Made by a program: the position numbers and the translations under genes. Below the pieces are notes generated by a model. It ran no database searches, was not told where the DNA came from, and was given only the letters and a program-made list of their open reading frames with translations. DNA of 16,248 nucleotides from an uncultured Collinsella sp. (lineage in GTDB: Bacteria; Actinomycetota; Coriobacteriia; Coriobacteriales; Coriobacteriaceae): contig URTL01000032.1 in NCBI GenBank assembly GCA_900550785.1, forward strand, positions 1 through 16,248. The letters are read 5' to 3'. Shown here piece after piece: positions 14,766-16,248 of this stretch (positions are counted from its first letter, which is position 1; the number at the start of each line of letters is the position of its first letter).

Positions 14766-16248
14766 ATGACCGAGGAGCTCAAGAAGCAGGGCATCGTCGA
14801 TGGCGCTGCGGTTGTAGAGACAGTCGAGGAGACGGGCGTCGCGCCCGACCTGGACGAAGCCGCCAAGGCGGCGGAGCGCGAGGCTCGCCGCCAAGCGCTC
14901 TACGAGGAAAACGAACGTGCCGAGGACGAGCGCGCCCGCGCCGAGGCAGAGCGTATGCGCGACGTGGACGACGAAGACGAGGACGAGACGCCTCGGGATA
15001 CCTGGGCGACGGTGCGCCGCCTGTGGAGTGAGGCTGCCGGCGACCATTGGCGCTTCTATATCGTGTTCGCGAGCATTGTGTTCTATGTCATCTTTAACAC
15101 CGCCGCGCCGGCATATAGCGCCCGCGTGATCGATGAGCTGTGGGGCCACATTCAGGTGGCGTTTGCCAACGACACCACTTTCAGCATCACCTGGGAGAAC
15201 TGCGGCAAGACCATTTTCGTCTACTTTATGATCTGGACTGCCGCTGCCTCGTTCTATGCGCTCCAGAGCTTTTTGATGTCGAGCGTCGCTGAGCGTCTCA
15301 ATCTGCGCCTGCGCAACCGCATCGCGCAAAAGCTCAACCGTCTGCCGCTCGCCTATTTTGACGCGCATCGTCCCGGCGAGGTCGTCAGCCGCGCGACCAA
15401 CGACCTGGACAAGATGTCCGAGAGCATGCAGCGCGGATTGCTGCAGCTGCTCGTGTCGATCGGCACGGTTGTTGGTGCTGTGAGCGTGATGTTCGTGTTC
15501 AGCGTGCAGCTTACGCTCGTCTTTCTGTTCTTTACGGCACTGTCGCTGCTGGTGACGAAGGTCGTCTCGCGCCGCACACACGATGTGACGGGCGAGCGCC
15601 AGGAGTGGGTGTCCAAGATTACGAGTGCGGTCGAGGAAGGCTATTCGGGCCGTCTGGTGATCCGCGCGTTTAACCGCGAACGCCAAAGTTCTGCCGAGGT
15701 GCACCAGGCCTCGGGCGAGCTGGCACGCGTGAGTGCCAAGGCCGACTTTATGATCAATGCCGTCGGCCCTGCGGTGCGCTTTATCGGCCGTTTGGCGCAG
15801 ATCGTGATCGCGCTGGTGGGCTGCAGCATGCTGGTTGCCGGTCACATGACCGTCGGCGTGTTCCAGGCGTTCTTCCAGTTTATCTACGAGGCGTCCGAAC
15901 CCATGACGCAGCTGTCGTTTACCTTCAACTCGCTGCAGAGCGCGTTGGCGAGTGCGGAGCGCGTGTTCGACCTGTTCGATGAGCCCGAGATGGAGGCCGA
16001 TCCGCTGCCGGACGAGGCCGCCAAGCTGCCGGGTCGCGTTGAGGGTCGCGTCTCCTTTGAGCACGTGCGCTTTGGTTATTCGCCCGACAAGCCGCTTATG
16101 CACGACGTGTCGTTTACCGCCGAGCCGGGCCAGAAGATTGCCGTGGTGGGAACCACGGGCGCGGGCAAGACGACGCTCATCAACCTGCTCATGCGCTTCT
16201 ACGAGATTGACGGCGGGCGTATTACGCTCGACGGCGTGGATACGAGCC
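14766..16248 (+). CDS. ABC exporter half-transporter, partner subunit (3' end outside window)
   Basis: The first 494 residues are visible and the frame runs off the end. The start at 14766 has an almost perfect ribosome site, GGGAGGTGA, inside the end of the preceding gene. Residues 1-78 are an unusual charged extension, rich in Glu, Asp, Ala and Arg (e.g. DVDDEDEDETPRD), probably coiled coil then disordered, on the cytoplasmic side. The exporter membrane domain covers about 95-390, with family-like LPLAYFDAHRPGEVVSRATND (193-213). The ATPase domain begins near 425, with Walker A GTTGAGKTT (462-470). Walker B, the signature and the switch histidine lie beyond the window. It should form the catalytic half of a heterodimer with the upstream subunit. 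Confidence 0.93.
   Translation, partial: MTEELKKQGIVDGAAVVETVEETGVAPDLDEAAKAAEREARRQALYEENERAEDERARAEAERMRDVDDEDEDETPRDTWATVRRLWSEAAGDHWRFYIVFASIVFYVIFNTAAPAYSARVIDELWGHIQVAFANDTTFSITWENCGKTIFVYFMIWTAAASFYALQSFLMSSVAERLNLRLRNRIAQKLNRLPLAYFDAHRPGEVVSRATNDLDKMSESMQRGLLQLLVSIGTVVGAVSVMFVFSVQLTLVFLFFTALSLLVTKVVSRRTHDVTGERQEWVSKITSAVEEGYSGRLVIRAFNRERQSSAEVHQASGELARVSAKADFMINAVGPAVRFIGRLAQIVIALVGCSMLVAGHMTVGVFQAFFQFIYEASEPMTQLSFTFNSLQSALASAERVFDLFDEPEMEADPLPDEAAKLPGRVEGRVSFEHVRFGYSPDKPLMHDVSFTAEPGQKIAVVGTTGAGKTTLINLLMRFYEIDGGRITLDGVDTS

Overview
The window is high-GC bacterial DNA (about 60% by eye) with strongly GC-biased third codon positions, so long false reading frames lie antisense to most real genes. 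Gene content, dense packing and a recurring short hairpin repeat (core AACCTGCCAAAA / TTTTGGCAGGTT) suggest a gut member of the Coriobacteriia, most likely Collinsella or a close relative. That assignment is inference from style and content; no rRNA or marker search was possible.

Layout. (1) 1-964: the end of a transketolase C-terminal subunit and a PTS EIIA protein, closed by a strong terminator. (2) 965-1746: 782 bp without a gene, holding two hairpin repeats, a nine-site cluster of a TCTCTCTAA motif, and the first copy of a conserved structured element. (3) 1747-4672: larE (minus), a HAD phosphatase (plus) and a LacI-type regulator (minus), the last two sharing a bidirectional terminator. 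(4) 4673-6897: promoter region and glmS with its terminator. (5) 6943-8872: a GntR/FCD regulator divergent from a YeiH-type membrane transporter. (6) 8873-11070: a structured leader, a regulator resembling NtrC/PrpR proteins but with a ruined ATPase site, and a single-pass membrane protein of unknown function. (7) 11105-12420: the second structured element, a small nitroreductase (minus), and an unrecognised 96-residue protein with its own terminator. (8) 12464-16248: a promoter with repeated operator-like sequence, a MarR regulator, and two ABC exporter half-transporters translated in series. The second is cut by the window edge.

The clearest functional unit is MarR plus the ABC pair. The first half-transporter carries the Glu-to-Asp and His-to-Gln changes of the degenerate half of a heterodimeric exporter, and the second has a long acidic N-terminal extension. 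Most other genes appear to be separate units.

The most unusual signal is a pair of about 145-nt elements (1599-1742 and 11105-11245). Each lies directly beyond the stop codon of an unrelated minus-strand gene. Their central 64 nt match at 56 positions, while their flanking stems differ almost completely in sequence yet still pair, with compensatory changes. This points to an uncharacterised structured RNA or mobile hairpin family. I do not recognise it as a known family.
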